64,000 nucleotides of DNA from Streptomyces aureus (lineage in GTDB: Bacteria; Actinomycetota; Actinomycetes; Streptomycetales; Streptomycetaceae), in NCBI RefSeq assembly GCF_000725495.1, contig NZ_KL647042.1, positions 167,588 to 231,587 on the forward strand. The letters are read 5' to 3'. How positions within the stretch are numbered: the stretch's first letter is position 1; every line of letters starts with the position of its first letter. Position numbers and translations under genes: made by a program. Shown one piece after another: positions 7,479-15,655 of the stretch. The notes under the pieces were generated by a model. The model saw nothing but the letters and a program-made list of their open reading frames with translations. It did no database searches and was not told the DNA's origin.

Positions 7479-8825
7479 TCACTCCTCCAGGTCGGGCAGC
7501 CGCTCGGGGGCCGGGCAGATCCGCTCGCCGCCGTGGTCGAAGACGAACAGGTGGGCCAGGTCCACGAGGAGCGGGATCTGCATCCCGTGGCGGAGTTCGA
7601 TGTCGGGGGTCGTGCGCACGACCAGGTCACCGGGCAGCCGCCCCTCGGGCGGTGCCGGCTCGGAGTGCTCGTACCCGTCGTCGGAGGGATGGTCGAGGAC
7701 GACGACCGGTCCGGCGCGCAGCGCCCCCGCGCGCCCGCGCAGCCGGTCCAGGACGGTTCCGCCCTCACGGCGGCGCCGGCGCGACGGGCGGGACGGCCGC
7801 GGCGACTCCAGCTCGGGCACGAAGGCGGGCCGTGAACCGGTGTTGAAGTGGACGAGGACCTCGTGCCCCTGGAACTCCACGTGCTCGACCAGACCGGTGA
7901 TCGCCACCTCGCCCGGCCGGGCCTCGGACGCCCGGGCGAGCCGGATGGCCTCCGAGCGCAGCCCGACGATCACCTCGCGGCCCTGCTGCACCCGGAGCAA
8001 CTGGTGGTCCAGGCTCAGGGGTTCGGGCAGCCGCAGGAACTGCTTGCCGAGGCTGATCGTCATGGCGCCGTCGAGCGGGGCCCGGACGACTCCGCGCAGC
8101 AGGTTGATGCGCGGGGTGCCGATGAAGGCGGCGACGAAGACGTTGGCGGGCAGTCCGTAGACCGTGCGGGGCGTGCCCAGTTGCTGGAGGACCCCGCCGC
8201 GCATGACGGCGACCCGGTCGCCGAGCGACATGGCCTCGGCCTGGTCGTGGGTGACGTAGACGGTGGTCGCGCCCAGTTCCCTGGTGAGCTTGGAGATCTC
8301 GGCCCGCAGGTGGTTGCGGAGTTTGGCGTCGAGGTTGGACAGCGGCTCGTCCATCAGGAAGGCGGAGGGGTGGCGGGCTATCGCCCGGCCCATCGCCACG
8401 CGCTGCCGCTCGCCGCCGGAGAGCTGGTTGGGGAAGCGTTCCAGGAGGTCCTGGATGCCGAGCATGCGGGCGGTGGCGTCCACCCGGTCCCGGGGGTCGG
8501 CTCCGGGCGTCTCGATGCGCAGCGGGAAGCCGATGTTGTCGCGGCTGGTCATGCTCGGATAGAGGGCGAAGTTCTGGAAGACCATCGCCATGTTCCGATC
8601 GGAGGGCGGCAGGTCGTTGGAGTACTCCCCGTCCAGCCGGACCTCGCCCTCGGAGACCTCCTCGAGTCCCGCGATCATCCGCAGCACGGTCGACTTGCCG
8701 CAGCCGGAGGGGCCGAGCAGGACGAGGAACTCGCCGGGCCGGATGTCCAGCGAGAGGCGTTCCACCACGCGGGGCCCGCGGGCGTAGGACTTGCTGACGT
8801 GGTGCAGGGAGATGGCGCGTGTCAT
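7479..8825 (-). CDS. Sugar-type ABC transporter ATP-binding protein (MalK/UgpC group)
   Basis: A 448-residue ATPase. The nucleotide-binding domain has Walker A GPSGCGKST, Q-loop VFQNFALYP, signature LSGGERQRVAMGRA, Walker B AFLMDEPLSNLDAK and switch histidine VYVTHD. The C-terminal regulatory (TOBE/MOP-like) domain begins near residue 235. That domain is interrupted by a low-complexity arginine/proline-rich stretch (around residues 340-375, PRPSRPSRRRRREGG) before resuming with a beta-rich end, making it longer than the usual 360-380 residues. No permease or binding protein lies nearby, so it probably energises importers encoded elsewhere, as MsiK does, although it need not be MsiK itself. 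Confidence 0.88.
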   Translation of the reverse strand: MTRAISLHHVSKSYARGPRVVERLSLDIRPGEFLVLLGPSGCGKSTVLRMIAGLEEVSEGEVRLDGEYSNDLPPSDRNMAMVFQNFALYPSMTSRDNIGFPLRIETPGADPRDRVDATARMLGIQDLLERFPNQLSGGERQRVAMGRAIARHPSAFLMDEPLSNLDAKLRNHLRAEISKLTRELGATTVYVTHDQAEAMSLGDRVAVMRGGVLQQLGTPRTVYGLPANVFVAAFIGTPRINLLRGVVRAPLDGAMTISLGKQFLRLPEPLSLDHQLLRVQQGREVIVGLRSEAIRLARASEARPGEVAITGLVEHVEFQGHEVLVHFNTGSRPAFVPELESPRPSRPSRRRRREGGTVLDRLRGRAGALRAGPVVVLDHPSDDGYEHSEPAPPEGRLPGDLVVRTTPDIELRHGMQIPLLVDLAHLFVFDHGGERICPAPERLPDLEE

Positions 8826-9810
8826 GACAGGGGCCCCCGGGGGCGTGCAAGGCGCTGGTGCTCCGCGGCCGGTCGTCCCGTACGGGTCGTACGGGACCTT
8901 GAGTCACGGAAGCTAACGGACCGCGCATGTCCGGGGGAAGACACGGGGCGGTATCGGACGGGCGGGTTCGGTACGGGCGGAAACGGACGATCGGCTACCG
9001 GTCGAATGCCGGGCCCTGCCGGGCGGACACCGGCGGGATGCCGGGCGGGCCGGGGCCGCCGCAGCACGCGCCGCGGCCGGGCCGGGCCCGGCCCGGCCCG
9101 GTCGCGGTGCTGCCGAGCTCGGTGCTGCCGGGCTCGGTCGTGCCGCGGCCGACTCCCGGCTCGGTCGCGGCGCGAACTGGGTCCGTCGTGCCCGGCCGGG
9201 GCGAGCGGGATCCGGCCCGCCCTCGGCCTCCGTGAGGGGGGCGAAGGCGATGACGTTCTCCGGCCGCGGCCGCTGCGGCGCGCACTGCGGCCGCGGCCCG
9301 GCTCGGTCGTGCCGCTGCTCGGGGCCGTCGTACCGCGGCTCGGGTCTCGTGCTGCGGTTCGGGGCTCGCGGCACGGCCCGGCTCGGTCGTGCCGTGGCCA
9401 GGGCCTGGCTCGGCCGCGGTGGGAACCGGGTCCGGCGTGCCCCGGCCGGGGTCGGCGTGCGCCGCCGGGGCGGGCGGGGGCCGGTCAGGGCCAGCAGGCG
9501 CCGGCCCGCCCTCGGCCTCCGTGAGGTGGGCGAAGGTGATGACGTTCGCCGCACAGGCCGCCGCGGCGCGCACCGCGGCCCGGGTCGGTCCTGCCGCTAC
9601 TCGGGGCCGTCGTACCGCGGCTCGGGTCTCGTGGCGCGGTCAGGGTCGGTCGTGCCGCGGCCGGGTCCCGGCTCCGTCGCGGCGGGAACCGGGTCCGGCG
9701 AGCCCCGGCCGGGGGCGGCGGGCGCCGACGGGGCGAGCGGGCGTCGCCGGGGGCAGCGGGGGCCGGACGAGGCGCGCAGGCGCCGGCCGCGGCGAGCGGG
9801 CGTCGCCGGC
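8826..9810. repeat. Degenerate tandem repeat block with copies of the sortase 3' end
   Basis: No credible gene lies in these 985 bases. The last 700 or so are imperfect tandem units, about 290-320 bases each. Each unit contains a copy of the end of the sortase gene: the core gcgaaggcgatgacgttc starts at 9851 inside the gene and recurs at 9530 and 9241, each preceded by a cctccgtgagg-type segment. Between the cores are shared blocks such as cggggccgtcgtaccgcggc and repeated ctcggtcgtgccg. On the minus strand the copies encode ANVITFAHLTEAE and NVIAFAPLTEAE against ANVIAFAHLTEI in the sortase. Long open frames on both strands here are an effect of high GC. Confidence 0.75.
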
Positions 9811-10581
9811 TCAGTGGGCGTCCGCCCGGCCGCGGATCTCCGTGAGGTGGGCGAAGGCGATGACGTTCGCCGCGTAGCCGGTCGTGTGGTCGTACGCACC
9901 GCCGCAGGTGATCAGCCGCAGTTCGGGGCGCCCCCGGTTTCCGTACACCTCCTGGTCGGGGAAGTGGGCCTTCGCGTACGTGCGTACGGCGTAGACCGTG
10001 TAGACGGCGGTCCGCCCGTCCTCGCGCCGCGCCTCGACGCGCGCGCCGGTGCGGATCCGCTCGATCGGGGCGAAGACGGCGGGGCCCGTCCGGGTGTCGC
10101 GGTGGCCGACGACGAGGGCCGTGCCCCGTTCGCCCGGCGTGGGACCGTCCGTGTACCAGCCGACGGGCTTCGGATCGTCCACGGGTGGCGCGGTGAGCCG
10201 TCGGTCGCGGTCGAGCCGGAGTCCGATGACCGGCGCGTCCACGTCCAGGGAGGGGATGCGCAGGCGGGTGGCCCGGGAGCGGGGCAGCGGCGCGGGCGGG
10301 GGTGCGGGCCGGGCCGCCCGCCGGGCGGGCGGGGACGCGTGCCGCCCAGGGCCGCCGCCGGGCCGGGCGTCCGGAGCGTGCCCGGCGCCCGCGGCCGTGG
10401 CCGGGGCCCGGGAGGCGGCGCCGTCGTCGTGGGCGGCGCCGGCCGCCACCGTCCCGGAGGGTTCGTCGTCCCCCGCCCACCAGACGCCGCCCACCACCAG
10501 CGCGACGGTGACCGCCAGGGTCCTCGTCAGGCGGTAGGCGCGCGTCCGGTACCAGGGCCTGCGCCGTCTACTCGGCGCCAT
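9811..10581 (-). CDS. Class F sortase
   Basis: A 256-residue membrane-anchored transpeptidase. It has an N-terminal signal-anchor (about residues 18-38, LTRTLAVTVALVVGGVWWAG), a disordered Pro/Ala/Arg stalk (to about residue 105) and a sortase barrel. The catalytic histidine is in LVVGHRDTRTGPAVF and the catalytic cysteine in LRLITCGGAYD. The third catalytic residue, usually an arginine a few residues after the cysteine, is not obvious in the TGYAANVIAF segment. The start overlaps the end of the upstream surface-protein gene by 14 bases, implying translational coupling. The 3' end is the source of the degenerate copies in 8826-9810. Confidence 0.87.
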   Translation of the reverse strand: MAPSRRRRPWYRTRAYRLTRTLAVTVALVVGGVWWAGDDEPSGTVAAGAAHDDGAASRAPATAAGAGHAPDARPGGGPGRHASPPARRAARPAPPPAPLPRSRATRLRIPSLDVDAPVIGLRLDRDRRLTAPPVDDPKPVGWYTDGPTPGERGTALVVGHRDTRTGPAVFAPIERIRTGARVEARREDGRTAVYTVYAVRTYAKAHFPDQEVYGNRGRPELRLITCGGAYDHTTGYAANVIAFAHLTEIRGRADAH

Positions 10582-11290
10582 TGCTGCGTCGGCGCAGCCG
10601 CAGGAACACGACTCCCCCGGCCACTACGAGACCCGCGGCAGCCGCTCCGGCCACCGGCGAGAAGTTCTGGGCGTGGGCCAGACCGCCACCGCCCGCCGGA
10701 GGACCGCCGTTGGGGCCGCCCGGACCGCCCTGCTGTCCACCGGGGCCGCCCTGCTGTCCGCCCGGACCGCCCTGCTGTCCGCCGGGACCACCACCGGACC
10801 GGGTCGGACTGGGGCTGCCGCCGGGACCGCCGGGACCGCCCTGCTGACTGGGCGAGGGGGACGGCGCGCTGACGGGGCAGTCGACCTTGAAGACCTTGCT
10901 CTTGCCCGCGCCGTTCTCGCCCTGGAAGGTCCAGGTCATCTTGTACTGGCCGTCGGGCAGCGTGAGGTTGCCCGTGCGGCCGCGGCCGGTGGCCGAGGTG
11001 AAGAGCTGGCCCTGGAGGACGGGGTCGCCCGCGGCACCGGGCTGGTGCGCGATCGACCAGCTGATCCGCTGGCCCCCGTCGAAGTTGAAGCCGTCGAGGT
11101 AGAACTGGCAGACCTTCGGATCGTCCCGCTGGTTGTCGAACGGCGTGTTCGTGTCGTGGACCTTGACGTCGCCGTTGTCGCCGGGGGCGGCGACGGCTGC
11201 CGGGGCGCCGAGGAGGGCGGCACCCGCGACCGCCAGGGCGGCGAGGGCGCCGGCACCGCGACGTGGCACGGCGTGGGACGAGGTGGACAT
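10568..11290 (-). CDS. Secreted, C-terminally membrane-tethered surface protein with GGQQGGP repeats
   Basis: A 240-residue protein. It has a signal peptide (cleavage after GAPAAVAA), a mature N-terminal domain with two cysteines (VCQFYLDGFN and KVDCPVSA) predicted to be beta-rich, then a Gly/Pro/Gln low-complexity region with three tandem GGQQGGP units, a hydrophobic helix (VAGAAAAGLVVAGGVVFL) and a basic tail RLRRRSNGAE. This is sortase-substrate layout, but no LPxTG or LAxTG is present; LAHAQ lies where the signal would be. It overlaps the downstream class F sortase by 14 bases, so it is the obvious candidate partner. Function unknown. Confidence 0.75.
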   Translation of the reverse strand: MSTSSHAVPRRGAGALAALAVAGAALLGAPAAVAAPGDNGDVKVHDTNTPFDNQRDDPKVCQFYLDGFNFDGGQRISWSIAHQPGAAGDPVLQGQLFTSATGRGRTGNLTLPDGQYKMTWTFQGENGAGKSKVFKVDCPVSAPSPSPSQQGGPGGPGGSPSPTRSGGGPGGQQGGPGGQQGGPGGQQGGPGGPNGGPPAGGGGLAHAQNFSPVAGAAAAGLVVAGGVVFLRLRRRSNGAE

Positions 11291-11415
11291 GCGAGGCTCC
11301 TCCAGGTCAGATGATTTTCATACAACTTTCAGGTCATCTGACTAGTTCTCACAGAAGATCCACGAAGGGGCGCAACTGCGCCCGCCGCCCGGCCGGGGAC
11401 CGCTCGTCCGGCGCA

Positions 11416-11453
11416 ACGACGCCCCTGGTCCGCGGCGGGACCAGGGGCGTCGT
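11416..11453. terminator. 16-bp hairpin downstream of molybdopterin oxidoreductase
   Basis: ACGACGCCCCTGGTCC pairs exactly with GGACCAGGGGCGTCGT across a 6-nt loop, 55 bases after the minus-strand stop. Confidence 0.7.
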
Positions 11454-11508
11454 GACGTCCCGGGTGCCGATGCGTCAGGGGCACCGGGACCCGGGGGACC
11501 TGGGCGGC

Positions 11509-13767
11509 TCAGGGACAGGCCGCGAGGTCGACGGGCACTCCGTTGAGGACCGCCGTTCCGGACAGCGGGTCGAGCAGCGAGCCGTCGAGGAGCTGGTTGA
11601 CGTTCACCCCGGGGTCGAGGGCGGCGTGGCTCATCCGGGTGCCGGGGCGGTCGTGCCCCCAGCCGTGCGGAAGGCTCACCACTCCGCGCCGTACCGTGTC
11701 GGTGATCTCCGCCGGGGCGACCACCTCTCCGCCGGCGCCCCGGACGCGCACGGCCGCTCCGTCGGCGAGCCCCAGCCGGGCCGCGTCGTCGGGGTGGATG
11801 TGCAGGGTGCAGCGGTTCGAACCGCCGGTGAGGGCCGGGACGTTGTGCATCCAGCTGTTGTTGGAGCGCAGATGCCGGCGGCCCACGAGCACGACGGCGG
11901 CCGGGCGTTCCCGCAGCGCGTCCCGCAGGCGCGGCAGATCGCCCGCGATCGGCTCCGGGAGCAGCTCGATCCTCCCGCTGCGGGTCTTCAGGCGCCCCGG
12001 CAGGGTGGAGGTGAGCGGTCCGAGGTCGATGCCGTGCGGATGCGCCAGCAGCTTCTCCAGCGTCAGACCGTCCGGGCGCGCGCCGAAGCCGTCGCCGTAC
12101 GGGCCGAGGCGCAGCATCATGTCGAGCCGGCGTTCGGGGCCGTTCTCACCGGTGAGGGCGGCGGCGAGTTCCCCCGGGGCGCGCCCGTGCACCGGCGAGG
12201 CCGGGTCCTGGACCGCCTTGCCGAGGGTGGTGTCGACGACCATCGTGTCGACGGCGGACGGGTCGGCGCCGTGCATGCCGCTCGCGGCCAGGACGAGCCG
12301 GGCGAGGATCTCCGTCTCCGCCATCCGGCCCTCCTCCAGGGGGACGGCGGGGCGGTTGTAGCGGACCTGGTTGCGGACGGCGAGGGTGTTGAACGCGAAG
12401 TCGTGGTGGGCGCCGCGGGAGGGCGGGGGCGGCGGGAGCACGACGTGGGCGTGGCGCGAGGTCTCGTTCAGATAGGGGTCGACGCTGACCATGAAGTCCA
12501 GCGATTCGAGGGCCTTGTCGAGACGCAGGCCGTCGGGCGCGGAGAGGACGGGGTTGGCGGCGACGGTGATCACCGCGCGGACCGGGCTGCCCTCCTCGGT
12601 CGGGGTGTCGATCTCCTCCGCCAGGGCGGCCAGCGGCAGTTCGCCCTTGGCCTCGGGGTGCCGGCCGACCCTGCTGTGCCAGCGGCCGAGCGCGAAGCCG
12701 CGGCCGGGGCCCGCCGGGCGGGGAGTCCGGTCGGTGGCGGCGGTCGGGAAGAGGGCCCCGCCGGGCCGGTCGAGGTTGCCGGTGAGGATGTTGAGGACGT
12801 CCACCAGCCAGCTGGCCAGGGTGCCGTGCGGGACCGTACAGCTGCCGATGCGGCCGTAGACGGCGGCGGTGGGGGCCGCGGCCAGCTCGCGCGCCAGCTC
12901 CCTGATGGTCCCGGCGTCCACGTCACAGGCCGCGCTCGCCGCCTCGGGGGTGAAGTCCCGCAGCGCGTCGGGGAGTTCGTCGACGCCCTGGACGTGCGGC
13001 GCGAGTGCGCCGAGGTCGACGAGCTTCTCCTCGAACAGGACGTGCGCCATCGCCGCGAGCAGCAGGGCGTCGGTGCCGGGGCGTATGGCCACGTGCCGGT
13101 CGGCGAGCTTGGCGGTGCGGGTCCGGCGCGGGTCGATGACGGTCAGGGTGCCGCCGCGGGCCCGCAGCGCCCGGAGCCGGCCGGGGAAGTCGGGGGCGGT
13201 GCACAGACTCCCGTTGGACTCCAGCGGGTTGGCGCCGATGAGCAGCAGGTGGTCGGTGTGGTCCAGGTCCGGCACGGGGATGGCGTTGGCGTCGCCGAAC
13301 AGCAGTCCGCTCGACACGTGCTTGGGCATCTGGTCGAGCGTGGAGGCGGTGAAGACGCTGCGGGTGCGCAGGGCGCCGAGCAGGACGGTGGGATAGAGGG
13401 CGCCGGCCATGGTGTGCACGTTCGGGTTGCCGAGGACGACACCGACGGCGTGCGGTCCGTACCGCTCGACGACGGGGCGCAGGCCGGCGGCCACGGCGTC
13501 GAAGGCCTCCTCCCAGGTGGCCTCGCGCAGTTCGCCGTCGCGGCGGACGAGGGGGGTGCGCAGCCGGTCGGGGTCGCCGTCGGCGGCGCCGAAGGAGGCG
13601 CCCTTGGGGCAGATGAACCCCTTGCTGAACACATCGTCGCGGTCGCCCCGGGCGCCGGTCACCCGGGTGCCCTCGATGGTCAGCGTCAGCCCGCAGGTGG
13701 CCTCGCACAGGGGGCAGACGCGCAGCGCGGTGCGGGAGTCGGGGGTGGTGCCGGAGGTGCGGGACAC
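11509..13767 (-). CDS. Molybdopterin-dependent oxidoreductase (DMSO reductase superfamily)
   Basis: A 752-residue enzyme. The N-terminal [4Fe-4S] site is complete (Cys18, Cys21, Cys25 and Cys53 in CPLCEATC and FICPKG). Molybdopterin-guanine dinucleotide-binding regions follow (GNPNVHTMAGAL, LLLIGANPLESNG, VIDPRRTRTAKLADRHVAI), and the C-terminal beta-barrel domain starts near residue 620 with VGRRHLRSNNSWMHNV. The GTG at 13767 is preferred over an upstream start because GGGAGGA lies just before it. No small subunits or chaperones are adjacent and there is no Tat signal, so it is probably a cytoplasmic, single-gene oxidoreductase. The substrate is unknown; a formate dehydrogenase-like label would be speculative. 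Confidence 0.87.
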   Translation of the reverse strand: MSRTSGTTPDSRTALRVCPLCEATCGLTLTIEGTRVTGARGDRDDVFSKGFICPKGASFGAADGDPDRLRTPLVRRDGELREATWEEAFDAVAAGLRPVVERYGPHAVGVVLGNPNVHTMAGALYPTVLLGALRTRSVFTASTLDQMPKHVSSGLLFGDANAIPVPDLDHTDHLLLIGANPLESNGSLCTAPDFPGRLRALRARGGTLTVIDPRRTRTAKLADRHVAIRPGTDALLLAAMAHVLFEEKLVDLGALAPHVQGVDELPDALRDFTPEAASAACDVDAGTIRELARELAAAPTAAVYGRIGSCTVPHGTLASWLVDVLNILTGNLDRPGGALFPTAATDRTPRPAGPGRGFALGRWHSRVGRHPEAKGELPLAALAEEIDTPTEEGSPVRAVITVAANPVLSAPDGLRLDKALESLDFMVSVDPYLNETSRHAHVVLPPPPPSRGAHHDFAFNTLAVRNQVRYNRPAVPLEEGRMAETEILARLVLAASGMHGADPSAVDTMVVDTTLGKAVQDPASPVHGRAPGELAAALTGENGPERRLDMMLRLGPYGDGFGARPDGLTLEKLLAHPHGIDLGPLTSTLPGRLKTRSGRIELLPEPIAGDLPRLRDALRERPAAVVLVGRRHLRSNNSWMHNVPALTGGSNRCTLHIHPDDAARLGLADGAAVRVRGAGGEVVAPAEITDTVRRGVVSLPHGWGHDRPGTRMSHAALDPGVNVNQLLDGSLLDPLSGTAVLNGVPVDLAACP

Positions 13768-13964
13768 GGGTCCTCCCGGAGGGCGGTGGGCTGGTGGCAC
13801 ACGGACGCCAGCGAGCATACCGACCGGTACGCATGACGGGGAGGGGCTGCCGGGGGTCAGGTCGCGAATCCGCGAACCGCCACGCTCCGAGCTCGGTGTC
13901 CGACCTCCCGGACTCCACTCCCCCGCCTCCGGACGCTCCGGACGCGGACCGGAAAGCCGTCCGG

Positions 13965-14582
13965 TCAGTCGAGGACCCTGGCCAGATACGCCCGCAGCAG
14001 CTCCCGCGTCTCCTCGATGATCCGTTCGTCCCCCGCGGGGTCGAGGCGGAAGGCGAGGTGGACCAGGGTGTCGGCGCTCTCCACGGCGACCAGGAAGCAG
14101 CGCCGGAGGTCGTCGTCCGGCGTGCGGTCGAGATAGCCGGCGAGCAGGTCGGTGAGGCGGTCGGCGACCCGGGTGTTGGGCTCGGCGTCACGGGCGCCGA
14201 CGGGTATCTGGTTGCCGAAGTCGACGAGGGAGAAGCCCGCCGTGGTCCGCTTCATGGCGATGTACTCGTCGAGCACCGCATCCATCGCGGCCCGCCAGTC
14301 TCCCCCGTCCGCCTCCCGCAGGCTCCGGGTGACGCGCTCGGCGTACAGCTCCAGGTTGCGCTGGGCGAGCGCGTCGGCCATCGCCCGCTTGTTGCCGAAG
14401 AAGCGGTAGACGGAGCCGATGGGCACACCGGCCCGCTGGGCCACGGCCCGGGTGCTCAGCGCGTCGTAGCCCACCTCGTCGAGGAGGTCGGCGCAGGCGT
14501 CGAGGATCCTGGCCAGCCGTTCGGCGCTGCGCCGCTGCACGGGCGCTCTGCGGAGCGAGGTCGTCTGGGGCACGGTCTTCAT
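13965..14582 (-). CDS. TetR-family transcriptional regulator
   Basis: A 205-residue protein with an N-terminal helix-turn-helix (about residues 20-66, ERLARILDACADLLDEVGYD, then RAGVPIGSVYRFFGNKRAMADAL) and a C-terminal TetR ligand domain. The ATG at 14582 follows a GGAAAGG ribosome site. The neighbouring molybdopterin oxidoreductase is on the same strand 197 bases downstream, so a regulatory link is possible. Three 34-bp direct repeats lie upstream of the start. Confidence 0.83.
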   Translation of the reverse strand: MKTVPQTTSLRRAPVQRRSAERLARILDACADLLDEVGYDALSTRAVAQRAGVPIGSVYRFFGNKRAMADALAQRNLELYAERVTRSLREADGGDWRAAMDAVLDEYIAMKRTTAGFSLVDFGNQIPVGARDAEPNTRVADRLTDLLAGYLDRTPDDDLRRCFLVAVESADTLVHLAFRLDPAGDERIIEETRELLRAYLARVLD

Positions 14583-14633
14583 GATGCCTTTCCGCCGGGG
14601 TCCGGTGAACCTCGCCCATGAGTACGCGTCTGC

Positions 14634-14723
14634 GTGCCGTGACCACTCATTTCGGGCGGGCGACTCCGTGCCGTGACCACCCGTTTCCCGCGGGCGTCTG
14701 CGTGCAGTGACCACGCACCACGG
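14634..14723. repeat. Three direct repeats with exact 34-bp period upstream of TetR
   Basis: Units begin at 14634, 14668 and 14702, each opening GTGCCGTGACCAC or GTGCAGTGACCAC; the third is partial. They start 52 bases upstream of the TetR start codon. A 34-bp period is about three helical turns, so repeated protein-binding sites are possible, as is simple tandem duplication. Confidence 0.6.
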
Positions 14724-14798
14724 CCCGGTCCGGCCTCACCGGGGGTGACCCGCGAACCCGCCCCTGTCAGCCGCGCGCGGGCGAGGCCATCGCCCCCG

Positions 14799-14894
14799 GG
14801 ACCGACCCCGGAGCCGCCCTCTGGACCGACCCCGGAGCCGCCCTCTGGACCGACCCCGGAGCCGCCCTCTGGACCGACCACGGAACCACCCTCA
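14799..14894. repeat. 24-bp tandem repeat, four copies
   Basis: The unit ggaccgaccccggagccgcc plus ctct repeats exactly three times (14799, 14823, 14847), followed by a diverged fourth copy (14871). It lies in the gene-free interval between the TetR start region and the lipoprotein stop at 14966. No function is apparent. Confidence 0.85.
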
Positions 14895-14965
14895 GGACCA
14901 CGCCCCGCGGCCTCACCCGTCCTGGTCCGGGCCCGATCACGAGTCCGATCCCGGCCCGGGCCCGA

Positions 14966-15463
14966 TCAGGAGTCCGAGGCCGTGATGTCGGCCGTGCTCT
15001 CGACGGGCTTGCCGCGGACGGCCCACACGGTGCCGTCGTCCGCGTACAGGCGCGCGGTGACGTGGTGGGTGCCGCGCGGCACCAGACGCCCGGCCAGCCG
15101 GCACTCGGCGGTGCGCAGCCGGGCGACGGTCCGGCCGTCGACGTACAGGTGGGCGACACCGCGTCCGGCGACCGGCACGGCGCGTGTGCCCGTCGGCGAG
15201 AAGCGGAAGTTGCGGACGGTCAGCCGCACGTCCCAGCCGTCGGCCGAGTCCTGCTGGATCTCGATCGCGACCTCGGGCGCGCCCTTCCTGCCCACCTCGC
15301 GGTAGAGCCGTCCCTCCTCGTCCATCGTGTCGAGCAACGTGCCCACGGGCGGGGCGGAGACCGTGGTCCCCCGCTCGTGCGCATCACCGGCGCCGCAGCC
15401 CGCGGCTCCGCCGAGCAGGGCGCAGACCGCGAGCGCGGTGAGCAGTCCACGCGTCCACCGCAT
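14966..15463 (-). CDS. Putative lipoprotein of unknown function
   Basis: A 165-residue protein beginning MRWTRGLLTALAVCALLGG and continuing AAGC, a type II signal peptide with lipobox cysteine at about residue 23. The mature part looks beta-rich (VAIEIQQDSADGWDVRLTV, FRFSPTGTRAVPVAG, HLYVDGRTVARL), reminiscent of an immunoglobulin-like fold. The ATG at 15463 is chosen because it places the signal peptide at the N-terminus. No family is recognised. The gene is divergent from hmgA. Confidence 0.7.
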   Translation of the reverse strand: MRWTRGLLTALAVCALLGGAAGCGAGDAHERGTTVSAPPVGTLLDTMDEEGRLYREVGRKGAPEVAIEIQQDSADGWDVRLTVRNFRFSPTGTRAVPVAGRGVAHLYVDGRTVARLRTAECRLAGRLVPRGTHHVTARLYADDGTVWAVRGKPVESTADITASDS

Positions 15464-15611
15464 GACCGGGAGCGTAGAACAGGGCCCCGTACCGCCGGAT
15501 CCCCCTGGAGTCGGGTTCTTGGACGGCCCGTACACCCTCGAGTACTAGTCCTCCGGCAAATCCGGCCAACCCTCCCCCTCCCCCGGCCGGCCTCTTGCGC
15601 GGGGCGGAGCG

Positions 15612-15637
15612 GAATCCTACGGTGATGCATAGGAATC
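15612..15637. promoter_or_regulatory. Candidate hmgA operator (inverted repeat GAATCCTA/TAGGAATC)
   Basis: 8-bp arms with one mismatch and a 10-base spacer lie 19-44 bases upstream of the hmgA start. The GntR protein encoded after hmgA is a possible binder, which is an inference from position. Confidence 0.5.
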
Positions 15638-15655
15638 AGGCGCGAGGGAGCGAAC

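Noticed and set aside
9232..10872. A 546-codon plus-strand frame across the sortase region
   Set aside because: It is antisense to the sortase and surface-protein genes and runs through the degenerate repeats. The translation is Arg/Gly/Pro-rich with no domain, as expected from high GC.
11815..11835. tRNA-like T-loop sequence ggttcgaacc
   Set aside because: It lies inside the molybdopterin oxidoreductase gene, with no cloverleaf arms around it.
11263..13836. An 857-codon plus-strand frame opposite the molybdopterin oxidoreductase
   Set aside because: It is a mirror of a well-supported gene with full family motifs; its own product has no recognisable domain and starts without a ribosome site.
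14634..14894. CRISPR array, considered because of several 24-34-bp repeats
   Set aside because: The repeats are back to back or have repeat-like spacers, are few in number, and no cas genes are nearby. They are plain tandem duplications.
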